From Candidatus Bathyarchaeota archaeon (GTDB lineage: Archaea > Thermoproteota > Bathyarchaeia > TCS64): a DNA stretch of 5,918 nucleotides. The DNA lies in the NCBI GenBank assembly GCA_013619005.1, contig JABXKY010000083.1:1-5918 (forward strand). Direction: 5' to 3'. Each line of letters starts with the position of its first letter. Positions within the stretch are counted from its first letter, which is position 1. Under the pieces are notes generated by a model. That model had not been told where the DNA came from, made no database searches, and saw only the letters and a list, made by a program, of their open reading frames with translations. A program made the translations under genes and the position numbers. Below are positions 5,508 through 5,918 of the stretch, one piece after another.

Positions 5508-5918
5508 ATGAAATTCAGCTCATTCCCAAGGGCAAGGCTCGCAGCCCTGCCCACACCGCTCCAGTACCTACCCAACCTCACCAAGGAGCTTGGAGGCCCA
5601 AAGATATGGATCAAGCGAGACGACCTCACCGGGCTCGCCTTCGGGGGCAACAAGGCGAGGAAACTCGACTACATCATAGGCGACGCCCTGGCTCAGGGAG
5701 CCGACGTGATAGTGACGGGCGCCGGTTTCCAGAGCAACTGGTGCACCCAGACAGCGGCGGCGGCCAAGAAGGCCGGCCTCGACGTCTATCTGGTCAAGAG
5801 AGCGCCCAGCGAGGACTTTGACACCGAGGACTGGGACGGCAACCACCTACTCCACCACCTCGTGGGTGCCCACGTCAAGACTGTCCACCCCGACAAGTTC
5901 AACGAGACCATGGAGGCC
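5508..5918 (+). CDS. PLP-dependent enzyme, D-cysteine desulfhydrase/ACC deaminase family, 5' part
   Basis: The first 137 codons are present and the gene continues past the right edge. The N-terminus LAALPTPLQYLPNLTKELGGPKIWIKRDDLTG (11-42) is typical of the tryptophan-synthase-beta fold (fold type II) desulfhydrase branch. K49 in FGGNKARKLDY is the expected lysine that binds pyridoxal phosphate. GAGFQSNWCTQTAAAAKKAGL (71-91) is the cofactor and substrate-carboxylate binding loop, with S76 and N77 conserved. Enzymes of this family eliminate sulfide and ammonia from D-cysteine, open the ring of aminocyclopropane carboxylate, or act on L-cysteate. At the position after SN, ACC deaminases have Gln and desulfhydrases usually have His; here it is Trp78, so the substrate is left open. 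ATG 5508 gives the standard family N-terminus. The promoter at 5447 suggests transcription separate from rfcL. Confidence 0.9.
   Translation, partial: MKFSSFPRARLAALPTPLQYLPNLTKELGGPKIWIKRDDLTGLAFGGNKARKLDYIIGDALAQGADVIVTGAGFQSNWCTQTAAAAKKAGLDVYLVKRAPSEDFDTEDWDGNHLLHHLVGAHVKTVHPDKFNETMEA

Overview
The window looks like a piece of archaeal chromosome. The clearest evidence is the adjacent clamp-loader pair: a small RFC subunit and a large RFC subunit overlapping by 4 bp (2848-5405). AT-rich TATA-like boxes lie about 25-35 bp before several starts, and there is a short archaeal-type winged-helix regulator. The mix of a euryarchaeal-type RFC pair, this regulator type, a GC-moderate base composition and frequent AGG arginine codons suggests a euryarchaeon, possibly of the Thermoplasmatota. 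That placement is inference; no rRNA gene is present to settle it.

Layout. 1-978 (+) is the 3' part of a PA-domain/M28 zinc aminopeptidase gene whose start lies outside the window. It converges on an MFS exporter gene (975-2207, -), and the two genes share the 4-bp palindrome CTAG as their overlapping stop codons. 2208-2402 is a divergent control region. It holds a TATA box for each direction, a perfect 10-bp palindrome in the exporter promoter, two 20-bp direct repeats with a 31-bp period, and a small inverted repeat. To its right is a 94-residue winged-helix regulator (2403-2687, +), best read as starting at TTG on a leaderless or nearly leaderless mRNA. 2688-2847 holds a nested inverted repeat with a T6 tract, then the TATA box of the RFC operon. 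rfcS (2848-3816) and rfcL (3813-5405) follow and are probably translationally coupled. After a 102-bp promoter gap, a PLP-dependent enzyme of the D-cysteine desulfhydrase/ACC deaminase family begins at 5508 and runs off the right edge.

How the genes fit together. RfcS and RfcL form the heteropentameric AAA+ ATPase that loads the PCNA clamp. The regulator and exporter look like a divergent regulator-transporter pair with a dense set of candidate operators between them. The peptidase and the PLP enzyme are probably unrelated metabolic neighbours.

The most unusual points are an apparent extra module of about 80 residues inside the C-terminal half of RfcL, the organised repeats in the divergent promoter region, the TTG leaderless-looking start of the regulator, and a tryptophan at a substrate-side position of the PLP enzyme. 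I found no mobile element, CRISPR array, tRNA or rRNA.
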